Assembly (NCBI GenBank): GCA_024742415.1
Contig: JANSYN010000007.1
Location: 124,001 to 188,000 of the forward strand
Source of the DNA: Gammaproteobacteria bacterium
Lineage (GTDB): Bacteria; Pseudomonadota; Gammaproteobacteria; Pseudomonadales; Halieaceae
Length of the DNA: 64,000 bases
Direction: 5' to 3'
Part shown: positions 8,892-21,922 of the stretch, in pieces
How positions within the stretch are numbered: the first letter of the stretch is position 1
Layout: every line of letters starts with the position of its first letter
Translations under genes and position numbers: made by a program
Notes under the pieces: generated by a model
What the model saw: only the letters and a program-made list of their open reading frames with translations
Databases searched by the model: none
Told to the model about the DNA's origin: nothing

Positions 8892-10036
8892 CCGCGCGCA
8901 CCGTTGCCAGCGGACGGGTCTTCCTGCCGGATAGCACGCTGCTGATATTGGCGACCTTGCTGCTGATGGCAGGGGTCATTGCGATCAGCTCGGCCTCTAT
9001 AGAATACGCCGACCTGCATTACAGCAATGCCTGGCACCACACGCAGCGTCACCTGGTTTATTTGGTCATTGCGCTGTGCGGTGCGTTTGCAGTGTATAAC
9101 GTGCCGCTGTCTTTCTGGTTGCAGACGGGTTGGGTCTGGTTGTTTATCGCGCTGGCGCTGTTGATTCTTGTGCTGATACCCGGCATTGGTAAGGAAGTGA
9201 ATGGCAGCCAGCGCTGGCTGGCGCTGGGCGGCTTTACCTTGCAACCCTCGGAGTTGGCCAAGCTCGCCATGATCATCTACCTGGCAGGCTACATGGTGCG
9301 CCGCGAACACGAGGTACGCTTTGAGTGGCAGGGATTCCTCAAGCCGATGGGCGTGCTGTTTGCGATCACGCTATTGCTGCTGTTTGAGCCGGACTTCGGT
9401 GCCACGGTGATCGTGGTTGCCAGCTCCTTTGGCATGTTGTTCCTGGCCGGCGTCAAGCTGGGTCACTTCCTGCTGGTCTTGCTCGGCGCGGTGGGGGCCC
9501 TGCTGGTGCTGGTGATCAGCGAACCTTATCGTGTGAAGCGACTGACCGCCTATACCGACCCCTGGGCAGATCCTTTCGGCTCGGGCTTTCAGTTGATTCA
9601 GTCGTTGATAGCCTTCGGTCGCGGTGAATGGACCGGGGTGGGGCTGGGCAATAGCATTCAGAAACTGTTCTACCTGCCAGAGGCGCACACGGACTTTGTC
9701 TTTTCCATCTGGGCAGAGGAGATGGGTTTTATCGGGGCGCTGGCATTGATTGCCCTCTACGTGGCATTGATCGGACGCATTATGTGGGCAGGCCGGCGCG
9801 CGGCATTGCTGGCGCAGCCGTTTGGGGCGTACCTGTGTTTTGGTGTTGCACTGGTGTTTGCCGGCCAGGCCTTTGTCAATATGGGTGCCACCTCGGGTCT
9901 TCTGCCCACCAAGGGATTGACGCTGCCGTTTGTCAGTTATGGCGGTACCAGTTTGATTGTTTGCTGTGCCATGCTGGCACTGGTGCTGCGCGTAGAGCGC
10001 GAGACGCGCCAGATAGGTAAGGGAGTACGAGCATGA
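8888..10036 (+). CDS. ftsW: Septal peptidoglycan glycosyltransferase FtsW
   Basis: A 382-residue SEDS-family integral membrane protein, with ten expected membrane helices, that polymerises lipid II at the septum together with FtsI. The conserved SEDS signature KGLTLPFVSYGGTS occurs near the C-terminus, and the large extracytoplasmic loop region with the PEAHTDFVFS segment precedes it. Position between murD and murG and the ATGA overlaps on both sides are typical. Length is normal. Confidence 0.97.
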   Translation: MTARTVASGRVFLPDSTLLILATLLLMAGVIAISSASIEYADLHYSNAWHHTQRHLVYLVIALCGAFAVYNVPLSFWLQTGWVWLFIALALLILVLIPGIGKEVNGSQRWLALGGFTLQPSELAKLAMIIYLAGYMVRREHEVRFEWQGFLKPMGVLFAITLLLLFEPDFGATVIVVASSFGMLFLAGVKLGHFLLVLLGAVGALLVLVISEPYRVKRLTAYTDPWADPFGSGFQLIQSLIAFGRGEWTGVGLGNSIQKLFYLPEAHTDFVFSIWAEEMGFIGALALIALYVALIGRIMWAGRRAALLAQPFGAYLCFGVALVFAGQAFVNMGATSGLLPTKGLTLPFVSYGGTSLIVCCAMLALVLRVERETRQIGKGVRA

Positions 10037-11133
10037 GCGGCGCAGCATCCCCACTAGTGCTGATGACTACCGGCGGTACCGGTGGCCATGTTTATCCGGC
10101 GCTGGCCGTGGCATTGGAGCTGCGAGCGCGCGGCTATCGCGTGGCATGGATAGGCACACGCCGGGGGCTGGAAAGCCGCGTGGTTCCGGCACACGGTATC
10201 GACTTGCATCACCTGCCTGTGCAGGGAGTGCGCGGCAAAAACCTGTGGCAGAAGTTGCGGGCCGGATTCTGGCTGGTCGTGGCGATGGTTCGCGCACTGT
10301 GGTTGGTGGCGCGCCTGCGTCCCGCCTGCGTCGTGGGTTTCGGCGGATTCGTATCTGGCCCAACGGGGCTCGCCGCCTGGCTGTTACGCAGGCCGCTGTT
10401 GATCCATGAGCAGAACGCGGTGTCGGGCACAACCAACCGCATGCTGGCACCCTTTGCGCGGCGTATTGCCATGGGCTTTGCCGGTGCATTCCCGTCATCG
10501 GCAAAGACCCTGCATACCGGCAATCCGTTGCGTGCGGAGATTATCGAGGCGGGTTCTGATGCGCAGTATGACTTCAGTCCGCAGCGGCCGTTGCGACTGC
10601 TCGTGCTGGGTGGCAGCCTGGGGGCCAGCGCGATCAATGACGTGGTTCCCGGCGCCTTGCGCCGGTTCAACCGCGATGGTTCGGCCAGTATCCAGATTGT
10701 CCACCAGACCGGTGAGGCTCACTACCCCGAGATGGCGCAGCGCTATCATGACCTCGACGACCAACTCGTGCGCGTAGCCCCGTTCATTGATGATATGGCG
10801 CAAACCTACCAGTGGGCAGACCTGGTGCTTTGTCGCGCCGGTGCCCTGACAGTATCTGAACTGGCGATGATGGGTCGGCCTTCGATCCTGGTGCCGCTGC
10901 CCCGCGCCATCGATGACCACCAGACGGCGAATGCCCGCATGCTGGTTGCGGCAGGTGCCGGCGTCATCATGTTGCAAAATGAGCTGGATGCTTCTCGACT
11001 CGTGAACCGCCTGCGCGCGTTGCTCGCAGACCCACAACAGTTGGTGAACATGTCGCAGGCCGCCTATGCGGTTGCCACGCCGCAGGCTACCGCGCAAATC
11101 TGTGACGAGTGTGAGGCGTTGATCAATGACTGA
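10033..11133 (+). CDS. murG: UDP-GlcNAc transferase MurG
   Basis: A 366-residue peripheral membrane GT-B glycosyltransferase that adds GlcNAc to lipid I to form lipid II on the cytoplasmic face. The N-terminal glycine-rich loop [14 protein letters not shown] is the hallmark (about residues 13-26), and the C-terminal donor site has [15 protein letters not shown] followed by [19 protein letters not shown]. Start and stop overlap ftsW and murC. Length is as expected. Confidence 0.97.
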   Translation: MSGAASPLVLMTTGGTGGHVYPALAVALELRARGYRVAWIGTRRGLESRVVPAHGIDLHHLPVQGVRGKNLWQKLRAGFWLVVAMVRALWLVARLRPACVVGFGGFVSGPTGLAAWLLRRPLLIHEQNAVSGTTNRMLAPFARRIAMGFAGAFPSSAKTLHTGNPLRAEIIEAGSDAQYDFSPQRPLRLLVLGGSLGASAINDVVPGALRRFNRDGSASIQIVHQTGEAHYPEMAQRYHDLDDQLVRVAPFIDDMAQTYQWADLVLCRAGALTVSELAMMGRPSILVPLPRAIDDHQTANARMLVAAGAGVIMLQNELDASRLVNRLRALLADPQQLVNMSQAAYAVATPQATAQICDECEALIND

Positions 11134-12625
11134 TGCTCGCGCTGGAACAGCGTCCGCGACCGGTGCCGCGCCAGTGGATGATTCGGGCGCAGATCCGCGC
11201 AGCCTCTACAACGTGCCGGAGATGCGCCGTGTGCGCCGCATTCACATGATCGGCGTAGGTGGCTCTGGCATGAGCGGTATCGCCGAAGTGCTGGTCAATC
11301 TCGGTTACCAGGTCAGCGGCTCGGACTTGCGCCACAGCGTCGTCACAACGCGGCTTGAGCAGCACGGGGTTACGGTGCACATCGGCCATGCGTCCGAGAA
11401 TGTCGAGCACGCCGATGTGGTGGTCAGTTCCAGCGCAGTGGATGAGCAAAACCCTGAGATCATCGCCGCGCGCCAGGCGCGTATCCCGGTTGTTCCGCGC
11501 GCCGAGATGCTGGCCGAGCTGATGCGCTATCGGCACGGAATTGCCGTGGCCGGTACACATGGAAAAACAACCACGACCAGCTTGATTGCGGCTATTTTCG
11601 GCGAGGCTGAACTGGACCCGACATTCGTGATTGGTGGCCTGGTCAACAGTGTAGGTAGCAATGCCCAGTTGGGTCGGGGCCGTTACCTCATTGCCGAGGC
11701 CGACGAAAGCGACGCGTCATTTTTGCACCTGCAGCCAATGGTGGCGGTGGTGACGAATATCGAAGCCGACCACATGGACACCTACGGCGGCGATTTCGCG
11801 GTGCTGCGCCGCACATTTATTGAGTTTCTGCATAACCTGCCATTTTACGGAATTGCGGTGCTTTGTATTGATGATCCGGTAGTGCGCGAGCTGTTGCCGG
11901 ATGTGAGCCGTCAGGTCATTACCTATGGGTTTGCACAGGATGCGGATTTTCGGATCGACCAGGTCAGCACCCGCGGATTGCAGACGGCCTTCACGCTGCA
12001 CCGGCCTGGCTCCGCGTCAGCGCTCAGTATTGAACTGAATATGCCCGGTCGACACAACGTACTCAACGCGGCGGCTGCGGTGGCCGTGGCCTGTGATGAA
12101 GGCATTGGCGATATCGACATCCAGCGCGGTCTGGCAAGCTTTGCCGGGGTCAGCAGGCGCTTCAGCCAGCTCGGTGAAGTCCGCTTTGGACAGCACAGCG
12201 CTCTGCTGGTGGATGACTACGGCCATCACCCAACCGAGGTCAGGGCAACGCTGGAGTCAGTGCGCCAGGCCTGGCCCGAGCGCAGGGTGGTGATGATTTA
12301 CCAGCCGCATCGATTCAGCCGTACCCGCGATCTGTATGAAGATTTTGTCGCGGTTCTGAGCGCCTGTGACGTGCTGGTGCTGCTCGATGTATACAGTGCC
12401 GGTGAAGAACCCATCCCCGGAGCGGATAGTCGATCACTGAGCCGCAGCATCCGCCAGCGCGGGCAGGTGGACCCGGTATTTGCAGAATCGATAGACGAGA
12501 TACCCGCGCTGCTGGCATCGCTGGTGCAGGATGCGGATGTCGTCGTTACCCAGGGCGCGGGTGATATCGCCCGCCTGGCGCAGCTGTTGGCGGGCCTTGG
12601 TGACACCGGGGGAGCGCGCGCATGA
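11126..12625 (+). CDS. murC: UDP-MurNAc:L-alanine ligase MurC
   Basis: A 499-residue cytoplasmic ligase that starts the stem peptide by adding L-alanine to UDP-MurNAc. After an N-terminal extension of about 35 residues, the Rossmann motif [17 protein letters not shown] marks the substrate domain, and the ATP loop [11 protein letters not shown] follows near residue 147. The C-terminal domain has [11 protein letters not shown] and YQPHRFSRT, both characteristic of MurC. It overlaps murG by 8 bases and ddlB by ATGA. Confidence 0.97.
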   Translation: MTDARAGTASATGAAPVDDSGADPRSLYNVPEMRRVRRIHMIGVGGSGMSGIAEVLVNLGYQVSGSDLRHSVVTTRLEQHGVTVHIGHASENVEHADVVVSSSAVDEQNPEIIAARQARIPVVPRAEMLAELMRYRHGIAVAGTHGKTTTTSLIAAIFGEAELDPTFVIGGLVNSVGSNAQLGRGRYLIAEADESDASFLHLQPMVAVVTNIEADHMDTYGGDFAVLRRTFIEFLHNLPFYGIAVLCIDDPVVRELLPDVSRQVITYGFAQDADFRIDQVSTRGLQTAFTLHRPGSASALSIELNMPGRHNVLNAAAAVAVACDEGIGDIDIQRGLASFAGVSRRFSQLGEVRFGQHSALLVDDYGHHPTEVRATLESVRQAWPERRVVMIYQPHRFSRTRDLYEDFVAVLSACDVLVLLDVYSAGEEPIPGADSRSLSRSIRQRGQVDPVFAESIDEIPALLASLVQDADVVVTQGAGDIARLAQLLAGLGDTGGARA

Positions 12626-13638
12626 ACCTAGAGACGATCAGGTCCGGATCGGTGGCTGTGCTGATGGGGGGTACCTCGGCTGAGCGCGATATCTCACTGC
12701 AAAGCGGCGCCACGGTTCTGCGCGGGCTGGAAGCTGCCGGTTTCAGTGCCTTCAAGGTTGACCCGGCAAGCAAGGGCTGGATGGCTGAACTGGGCCGAGC
12801 GACTTTTGCATTCAATGCATTGCACGGGCCTGGTGGCGAAGACGGCAGCATGCAGGGCGCATTGCAGTTACTGGGCATCCCCTACAGCGGCTCGGGCATT
12901 CTGGGCTCCGCCCTGGCAATGGACAAAGTGCGCAGCAAGCGCGTATGGCAGGGCGCGGGTTTGCCGACGGCCGGTTTTGTGCTGCTCGACGCCGACACCA
13001 ACTGGCAGCAGGTTATTGATCAACTGGGTGTGGTTTTTGTGAAGCCGGCCTGTGAAGGCTCCAGCATTGGGATGTCCAAGGCCGCAGACGCCCGTTCTCT
13101 CGAGCAGGCGTATGTGACCGCCAGCGCCTATGCCGGGGCAGTGATGGCAGAGCAATTTGTTGACGGCCCCGAGTTTACCGTCGCCATGCTCGGCCACCGT
13201 GTGCTGCCCTCGATCCGGCTGGAGACTAGCAACGAATTTTACGATTATGCCGCCAAGTATGAGTCGGATGAGACGCGCTACCACTGCCCCAGCGGTTTGT
13301 CTGCCGCAGAAGAAGCGGCCATTGCAGAGCTGGCGCGCGCAGCGTTTGCCGCCCTGGACTGCGCGGTGTGGGGTCGCGTTGACTTGATGCGCGATGACCA
13401 GGGCGCGTTTCAGTTACTGGAGGTCAATACCATACCTGGAATGACCTCACATAGCCTTGTGCCCATGGCCGCGCAGGCGGTGGGTATTGGCATTGCAGAG
13501 CTGGTGACACAGATCATGCAGTACAGTCTTGCAGGGGCTACGGTGTGGCCTGCTGAGGCCACGCACTTTGCCGACGGTAAAGCGACGGTGGCAGACCAGG
13601 GCAGTGCCGATGCATGCCATTTGGGAGGGTCGCAATAA
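12622..13638 (+). CDS. ddlB: D-alanine-D-alanine ligase DdlB
   Basis: A 338-residue ATP-grasp ligase that makes the D-Ala-D-Ala used by MurF. Family motifs seen are [14 protein letters not shown] at the N-terminus, [10 protein letters not shown], the ATP-grasp loop [13 protein letters not shown], and the metal-binding [15 protein letters not shown] near the C-terminus. The C-terminus runs about 25 residues beyond the usual end. The start overlaps the murC stop, and ftsQ begins 2 bases after its stop. Confidence 0.96.
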   Translation: MNLETIRSGSVAVLMGGTSAERDISLQSGATVLRGLEAAGFSAFKVDPASKGWMAELGRATFAFNALHGPGGEDGSMQGALQLLGIPYSGSGILGSALAMDKVRSKRVWQGAGLPTAGFVLLDADTNWQQVIDQLGVVFVKPACEGSSIGMSKAADARSLEQAYVTASAYAGAVMAEQFVDGPEFTVAMLGHRVLPSIRLETSNEFYDYAAKYESDETRYHCPSGLSAAEEAAIAELARAAFAALDCAVWGRVDLMRDDQGAFQLLEVNTIPGMTSHSLVPMAAQAVGIGIAELVTQIMQYSLAGATVWPAEATHFADGKATVADQGSADACHLGGSQ

Positions 13639-13639
13639 G

Positions 13640-14512
13640 ATGCCTTCTGTTCTGGATAAACTCGTTCCCGATGCGCCTGGCAAGCGCAAGGCGCCCGGTA
13701 CAGTGAAAAGGCCGCACAAGCGCAAGCCCGCAGCAGCGCGCAAGGCAGTGCACGGTGCAACGCGCAAGGGCAAAGCGGCAGCTCCGGTTGAGCGTGCACC
13801 GTCGTTGTGGTTGAACCGCTTGTTGATTGCCGCGGCAGCCGCACTGGTTATAGCTGCCGGCAGCAAGGCATACATCGAGGTTGAAAAAATTCCTGTGCAA
13901 CGCATCAGCGTGACTGGGCAGTTGGAGCACACCCAGGCCGAGGCCGTTCAGGCCATGGTGCAGGCATCGCTCGCAGGCGGTTTTCTCAGCGCTGACCTGC
14001 AGAAAATGCGTGAGCAACTGGAGGGCTTGCCCTGGATCCACGCCGCGACGGTGCGTCGCCGCTGGCCCAATGCCCTTGAAATCCACGTGGTGGAGCAGCT
14101 ACCCATTGCACGCTGGGGCGCAAACAGTTTCCTCAATCATGAGGGCGGCGTTTTTTCATCAGGGAAGTCGGGTGATTGGGCAGCACTGCCTTTGCTGGTC
14201 GGACCCGAAGGCACAGCAACTGCGCTCATGGCAAAGTACCAGCGCCTGCTGGATATTCTCGCGCCTCTGGATTTGAAAGTGCAGGAGCTCAGCGTCGACG
14301 AGCGCGGCCAGGTTGAAGTGGTTGTGAACCAGGGCATTCGCCTTGTGCTGGGTAATCACGATTTTCGCGAACGCATGCAACGTTTCGTGGCCATTTATGT
14401 CAGCGAACTGCAGCACAAGATGGATGAAATACTGCGCATCGACATGCGCTACCCAACGGGCGTTGCTGTGGCCTTCAAACCGGCAGAGTCTTCGCAGGTC
14501 GCAGGGTTGTGA
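13640..14512 (+). CDS. ftsQ: Cell division protein FtsQ
   Basis: A 290-residue bitopic divisome protein that links FtsA/FtsZ-side components to FtsL and FtsB. The N-terminal 55 residues are very basic and rich in Lys, Arg and Ala; a single membrane helix follows (about residues 57-74), and then the POTRA domain begins with VQRISVTGQLEHTQAEAV. The ATG at 13640 is chosen because GGAGGG lies 11 bases upstream; an earlier in-frame start would extend back inside ddlB. The long basic cytoplasmic tail is a little unusual and may be locally disordered. Confidence 0.93.
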   Translation: MPSVLDKLVPDAPGKRKAPGTVKRPHKRKPAAARKAVHGATRKGKAAAPVERAPSLWLNRLLIAAAAALVIAAGSKAYIEVEKIPVQRISVTGQLEHTQAEAVQAMVQASLAGGFLSADLQKMREQLEGLPWIHAATVRRRWPNALEIHVVEQLPIARWGANSFLNHEGGVFSSGKSGDWAALPLLVGPEGTATALMAKYQRLLDILAPLDLKVQELSVDERGQVEVVVNQGIRLVLGNHDFRERMQRFVAIYVSELQHKMDEILRIDMRYPTGVAVAFKPAESSQVAGL

Positions 14513-14560
14513 ACGGTTTGTTGGTTATAAGAAGAGCAACACGCTAGGGGAGACACTGCC

Positions 14561-15802
14561 ATGGGCAGCGCGCAGGACAAAAAAATGATCGTTGGCCTGG
14601 ATATCGGTACATCGAAGGTCGTGGCGATTGTCGGAGAGATCGGACCCGAGGGCGACATAGAAATCGTCGGCATTGGTTCCAATCCGTCCAAGGGGATGAA
14701 GAAAGGCGTGGTGGTTAACATTGAGTCTACTGTGCAATCGATCCAGCGCGCTGTTGAAGAAGCCGAGCTGATGGCGGGCTGCCAGATTCACTCAGTGTAT
14801 GTGGGCATAGCCGGTAGCCATATCCGCAGCCTGAATTCCCACGGCATCGTAGCCATCAAGGATCAGGAGGTGTTCAGCCATGACCTTGAGCGTGTGATTG
14901 ACGCGGCCCAGGCCGTGGCTATTCCCGCTGATCAAAAAGTGCTGCATATCCTGCCGCAGGAATATGTCATCGATACGCAAGAGGGGATCAAAGAGCCGTT
15001 GGGTATGTCGGGTGTGCGGCTGGAGGCGAAAGTGCACCTGGTCACCTGTGCCGTTAACGCGGCGCAGAACATTGAGAAGTGTATTCGCCGCTGCGGACTT
15101 GAAGTGGAAGAGATTATTCTTGAACAGTTGGCCTCCAGTTACGCGGTCCTGACAGAAGACGAGCGTGAACTGGGCGTATGCCTGGTGGATATCGGCGGTG
15201 GCACAACCGACATAGCGATTTTCACCGAGGGTTCCATTCGCCACACCGGCGTCATTCCGATAGCAGGCGACCAGGTGACCAATGACATTGCTATGGCCCT
15301 GCGTACACCGACACAACATGCCGAGGAGATCAAGATCAAGTATGCCTGTGCACTGACGCAGTTGGCCGGAGCGGATGAGACCATCAAGGTTCCCAGCGTG
15401 GGCGATCGCCCGCCGCGTGATCTGTCGCGACAGTCACTGGCCGAGGTCGTGGAGCCGCGTTACGACGAGCTGTTTACGCTTGTGCAGGCCGAACTGCGGC
15501 GCTCGGGTTTCGAAGACATGGTGCCTGCGGGCATCGTCCTGACGGGCGGTACTTCCAAGATGGAGGGCGTCGTGGAACTCGCAGAAGAGATATTCCATAT
15601 GCCGGTGCGAGTGGGTGCACCGCAGGGCGTGCAGGGACTGACAGATATCGTACGCAACCCTATCTACGCCACGGGCGTAGGACTGTTGCAGTACGGCGCA
15701 GAACATCAAACCGAAGGTGGGGTACTCGGGGCAGGTAAGGGTACCGCGCCAAGCGAGGGCTTGTTTGCCAGGTTTAAAGCCTGGCTGCAAAACAATTTTT
15801 AG
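14561..15802 (+). CDS. ftsA: Cell division protein FtsA
   Basis: A 413-residue actin-like ATPase that anchors FtsZ to the membrane. Visible features are the phosphate-1 loop VGLDIGTSKVVA near residue 12, the 1C-domain region, and the phosphate-2 motif VDIGGGTTDIAIF near residue 210. The extreme C-terminus (residues 399-413) is an amphipathic helix ending in WLQNNF, the expected membrane-targeting sequence. The start is preceded by AGGGGAG. It lies 48 bases after ftsQ, a larger gap than elsewhere in the cluster, and 60 bases before ftsZ. Confidence 0.97.
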   Translation: MGSAQDKKMIVGLDIGTSKVVAIVGEIGPEGDIEIVGIGSNPSKGMKKGVVVNIESTVQSIQRAVEEAELMAGCQIHSVYVGIAGSHIRSLNSHGIVAIKDQEVFSHDLERVIDAAQAVAIPADQKVLHILPQEYVIDTQEGIKEPLGMSGVRLEAKVHLVTCAVNAAQNIEKCIRRCGLEVEEIILEQLASSYAVLTEDERELGVCLVDIGGGTTDIAIFTEGSIRHTGVIPIAGDQVTNDIAMALRTPTQHAEEIKIKYACALTQLAGADETIKVPSVGDRPPRDLSRQSLAEVVEPRYDELFTLVQAELRRSGFEDMVPAGIVLTGGTSKMEGVVELAEEIFHMPVRVGAPQGVQGLTDIVRNPIYATGVGLLQYGAEHQTEGGVLGAGKGTAPSEGLFARFKAWLQNNF

Positions 15803-15862
15803 GTTTGGTTGTAAGTGGCCGTGTGTCAACGCGGCAAATTAAAAAAAAGGGGAGTAATCACC

Positions 15863-17038
15863 ATGTTTGAACTGATCGACAACGTACCATCAAATGCCGT
15901 TATCAAAGTTATCGGTGTCGGGGGCGGCGGGGGCAATGCCGTCAAACATATGATCGAGAATTCCGTTGAGGGTGTGGATTTTATCTGCGCCAACACGGAT
16001 GCGCAGGCATTGTCTGATGTGGAGTCCAAGACTGTGCTGCAGTTGGGTGGCGATATCACCAAAGGTCTGGGCGCCGGTGCCAATCCGGAAATCGGGCGTG
16101 CCGCAGCGATGGAAGATCGCGAACGCATTGCCGATGCCCTGCGCGGTGCAGACATGGTGTTCATTACCGCTGGTATGGGTGGTGGCACCGGCACCGGTGG
16201 CGCACCGGTCGTGGCCGAGGTGGCGCGGGAGTTGGGTATTCTGACGGTCGCCGTGGTAACCAGGCCTTTTCCTTTCGAGGGCAAGAAGCGCCTGAGCATT
16301 GCCGCAGAAGGTGTGGCGGAACTGCAACAGCACGTTGACTCGCTGATCACCATTCCCAATGAAAAGCTGCTTGAAGTACTGGGCAAGAACACCAGCTTGC
16401 TGGATGCCTTCAAGGAGGCGAACGATGTCCTTCTGGGTGCGGTGCAGGGCATTGCCGACCTGATCATCCGTCCAGGAATGATCAACGTCGACTTCGCCGA
16501 CGTGCGCACAGTGATGTCTGAGATGGGCATGGCAATGATGGGCACAGGCCATGCCAAGGGTGAGAACCGCGCTCGCGAGGCCGCAGAGAAAGCTATCAAC
16601 AGCCCCCTGCTGGACGATATCAACCTGGCGGGTGCACGTGGCATTCTGGTCAACATCACGGCGGGATTTGACCTGTCACTGGGTGAGTTCAGCGAAGTGG
16701 GCGATACCATTGAGGAGTTTGCCTCAGAGGACGCCACAGTCGTGGTTGGCACCGTGATCGACCCCGACATGAAGGAAGAGCTCAAGGTGACCGTGGTGGC
16801 GACGGGCCTGGGCAGCGAGGCCGTGCGTGCAGCGCCGCTGCAGGTCGTTGAGCAGGCGCCGCGTGCGGAGCCGGTCACAGAGACCACACAGGCAATGGAC
16901 TACAAGGAATACGAGCGCCCTGCGGCCCTGCGTAATCCGCGTCGTTCGGCGGCAACGGCCCCGCGGTCGGGCGCGTCTGAGGCAACGGACGAGGAGTACT
17001 TTGATATTCCCGCGTTCCTGCGTCGCCAGGCGGATTAA
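15863..17038 (+). CDS. ftsZ: Cell division protein FtsZ
   Basis: A 391-residue tubulin-like GTPase that forms the Z ring. The GTP-binding signature [10 protein letters not shown] is present in the N-terminal half, with the [14 protein letters not shown] loop at the start. After a short variable linker the conserved C-terminal tail [10 protein letters not shown], which binds FtsA and ZipA, ends the protein. The ATG at 15863 is preceded by a strong GGGGAG (15849-15854); an upstream in-frame start lacks homology. This is the last gene of the dcw cluster proper. Confidence 0.98.
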   Translation: MFELIDNVPSNAVIKVIGVGGGGGNAVKHMIENSVEGVDFICANTDAQALSDVESKTVLQLGGDITKGLGAGANPEIGRAAAMEDRERIADALRGADMVFITAGMGGGTGTGGAPVVAEVARELGILTVAVVTRPFPFEGKKRLSIAAEGVAELQQHVDSLITIPNEKLLEVLGKNTSLLDAFKEANDVLLGAVQGIADLIIRPGMINVDFADVRTVMSEMGMAMMGTGHAKGENRAREAAEKAINSPLLDDINLAGARGILVNITAGFDLSLGEFSEVGDTIEEFASEDATVVVGTVIDPDMKEELKVTVVATGLGSEAVRAAPLQVVEQAPRAEPVTETTQAMDYKEYERPAALRNPRRSAATAPRSGASEATDEEYFDIPAFLRRQAD

Positions 17039-17131
17039 AATAATGCGTGATTCGTTCGCATACTGAGTCTGTTCTCCTTACACTCAGGCCAGATGATAAC
17101 GGCATCATCGGGCCTTGGAGGAAGGAAAGCT

Positions 17132-18037
17132 GTGCTGTGCCAGCGAACGCTGAAAACCGCGGTTGAGACATCCGGCATCGGCTTGCATTGCGCAGAACCG
17201 GTGCGGCTGTGTCTCAGGCCCGCGCCGGTCGACACCGGTATCGTTTTCCGGCGTACAGACCTGCATCCAGCTGTGGACATCCCCGCCACGCTGGAGCACG
17301 TTGCGCAAACCACGCTGTCTACGAGCCTGGCCAGGGATGGCCAGCATCTGGCAACGGTGGAACACCTGCTGGCGGCGCTGTCAGGCCTGGGTGTGGATAA
17401 CGCCGTGGTTGAGGTCACCGCCCGTGAACTGCCCATCATGGATGGCAGCGCGGGGCCCTTCGTCAGTCTGATCGAGTCTGCCGGGGTTGTGGAGCAGTCG
17501 GCTCCGCGGCTGTATCTGCGTATCAAGCGGGAAGTTCGTGTGGCGCAGGGCGACAAGTGGGCACTGTTCCAGCCCTTTGCCGGTTTCCGTGTCGCCTTCA
17601 GTATTGATTACGACCAGCCGGTACTGCAGGAACAGGTGGTGCAGGCGGAAATCGATTTCTCCCGGGCATCCTTTGCCGACGATGTCAGCCAGGCCCGGAC
17701 CTTCGGCTTCATGCGCGACATTGACTTGCTGCGCTCGCGCGGCTTTGCGCTGGGCGGCAGCCTGGATAACGCCGTTGTACTGGATGATCACCGGGTGCTC
17801 AATCGCGAGGGCCTGCGCAGCCAGGACGAGTTGGTCAAGCACAAGGTGCTGGACGCGATCGGTGATCTCTACCTCTTCGGACACCCGATTATTGGTGAGT
17901 TTCGGGCGCACAAATCAGGACACACGCTCAACAACGTTGCCATGCATGCGCTGCTGGACGCCACGGATGCCTGGGAACTGGTGCCCAGTGCCGACCCTCG
18001 ACCGCTGCTGCACCGCGACCTCTCCGGCGCCCTCTAG
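17132..18037 (+). CDS. lpxC: UDP-3-O-acyl-GlcNAc deacetylase LpxC
   Basis: A 301-residue zinc amidase catalysing the committed step of lipid A synthesis. The zinc-site motif HKVLDAIGDLYLFGHP and the later HKSGH are present, as are the N-terminal family motifs CQRTLK and TSGIGLH. I choose the GTG at 17132: GGAGGAAGG (17117-17125) lies at the right distance, and the resulting N-terminus matches the family; an ATG 39 bases upstream would add 13 unrelated residues. Position after ftsZ is the conserved gammaproteobacterial order. Confidence 0.95.
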   Translation: MLCQRTLKTAVETSGIGLHCAEPVRLCLRPAPVDTGIVFRRTDLHPAVDIPATLEHVAQTTLSTSLARDGQHLATVEHLLAALSGLGVDNAVVEVTARELPIMDGSAGPFVSLIESAGVVEQSAPRLYLRIKREVRVAQGDKWALFQPFAGFRVAFSIDYDQPVLQEQVVQAEIDFSRASFADDVSQARTFGFMRDIDLLRSRGFALGGSLDNAVVLDDHRVLNREGLRSQDELVKHKVLDAIGDLYLFGHPIIGEFRAHKSGHTLNNVAMHALLDATDAWELVPSADPRPLLHRDLSGAL

Positions 18038-18121
18038 CGAACTGCGTTTTTCAGCACGGCAAAATGGTATTTGTACACTTTGTGTGGCATAGTTGCGCGC
18101 ACTATTGTCCGCAGTTTGCCT

Positions 18122-19054
18122 ATGAAAATCATCCTGATCAGCGGAAAACACGGCAGTTCCCGTGCCCTGGAGCTTGGTAAGTGGTCGCGCGCGCTGCTTT
18201 CCCTGTGTTGCCTCGGCCTGCCTCTGGGCCTCGTGGCATGGGGCTACCTGATCGGGCAGGAAAGCGAGCCGCGCACGGTCAGTGGCGCTGCGCTGGATAA
18301 CCTGCAGGAAGAGTTGGAACAGCAGGCGCTGGAACTGGCCGAGTTGCAAAACAAGGCGGATCGCCGCCTGCAGGCCATGACGCTGGGGCTGGCAGAACTG
18401 CAGGCTCGAATGACCCGCCTGGACGCGCTTGGTCAACACCTGACAGCCATGGCAGACCTGGAAGAAGGCGAGTTCGATTTCAGCCTTGCGCCGGCCATGG
18501 GTGGCCCCCTGGCAGGCGCCTTCAATGTTGAATTCGACTCGGTAGAAGTCAGCCTGGAGATGAACCGCTTCGAGGCCCAGCTTGATGACCGTGAGCAGCA
18601 GCTGGAAATACTCGAATCACTGATCTACGACCAGGGCCTCAAAGAGCAGAGCTCCCTGAGCGGTATGCCGGTTGAAAAGGGCTGGATATCCTCCGGGTAC
18701 GGCCGCAGGGCAGATCCGTTCACCGGCCAGCCTGACTGGCACCATGGGGTGGACATCGCTGGCAAGGCCGGGTCGCCGGTGCTCGCCGTTGCCGCCGGGG
18801 TTGTCACCTGGACGGGCAGCAAGAATGGCTATGGTCACCTGGTTGAAGTGTCCCACGGTGATGGCTACGTGACGCGCTACGCGCACAATCAAGAAAACCT
18901 GGTGGTCCCTGGCGACGTCGTGCGCAAGGGTGACACCATCGCCCTGATGGGTTCCAGCGGGCGCTCCACCGGCGCTCACGTGCACTACGAAGTGTACAAG
19001 CACGGCCGCTCAGTTGACCCTTCCAGCTACATCGCTCGCACCCGCCAACGTTAA
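18122..19054 (+). CDS. Membrane-anchored M23 (LytM-type) peptidase
   Basis: A 310-residue protein with a short cytoplasmic N-terminus, one membrane anchor (about residues 23-46), a predicted coiled coil (about residues 60-165) and a C-terminal M23 domain. Zinc ligands appear intact: WHHGVDIAG gives the H-x3-D part and GAHVHYE the H-x-H part, so this is probably an active peptidoglycan endopeptidase rather than an EnvC-like degenerate activator. The ATG at 18122 starts the segment with homology; an in-frame start 51 bases upstream is possible. A peptidase of this type between lpxC and secA is common in pseudomonads and relatives. The exact cell-wall role is unknown. Confidence 0.88.
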   Translation: MKIILISGKHGSSRALELGKWSRALLSLCCLGLPLGLVAWGYLIGQESEPRTVSGAALDNLQEELEQQALELAELQNKADRRLQAMTLGLAELQARMTRLDALGQHLTAMADLEEGEFDFSLAPAMGGPLAGAFNVEFDSVEVSLEMNRFEAQLDDREQQLEILESLIYDQGLKEQSSLSGMPVEKGWISSGYGRRADPFTGQPDWHHGVDIAGKAGSPVLAVAAGVVTWTGSKNGYGHLVEVSHGDGYVTRYAHNQENLVVPGDVVRKGDTIALMGSSGRSTGAHVHYEVYKHGRSVDPSSYIARTRQR

Positions 19055-19118
19055 CAGCCCTTTCGCTCAACTCCCCCGACGTCACCCTGTGAACGCTTTA
19101 GCTGTGTGAGATAGACCA

Positions 19119-21830
<2,712 letters not shown>

Positions 21831-21922
21831 GACGTCCGCCGATGTGCAGGCTGGCCCCTTGCGCAGAGCACGTTGCTACGCGTGCGTTCGATTTGACTGC
21901 TTCGCGCTACGGCAGGTGATAC

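Noticed and set aside
17092-17109. GATGAT/ATCATC inverted repeat as an ftsZ terminator
   Set aside because: The stem is AT-rich with a 6-base loop and lacks a following T run; it lies directly before the lpxC ribosome binding site.
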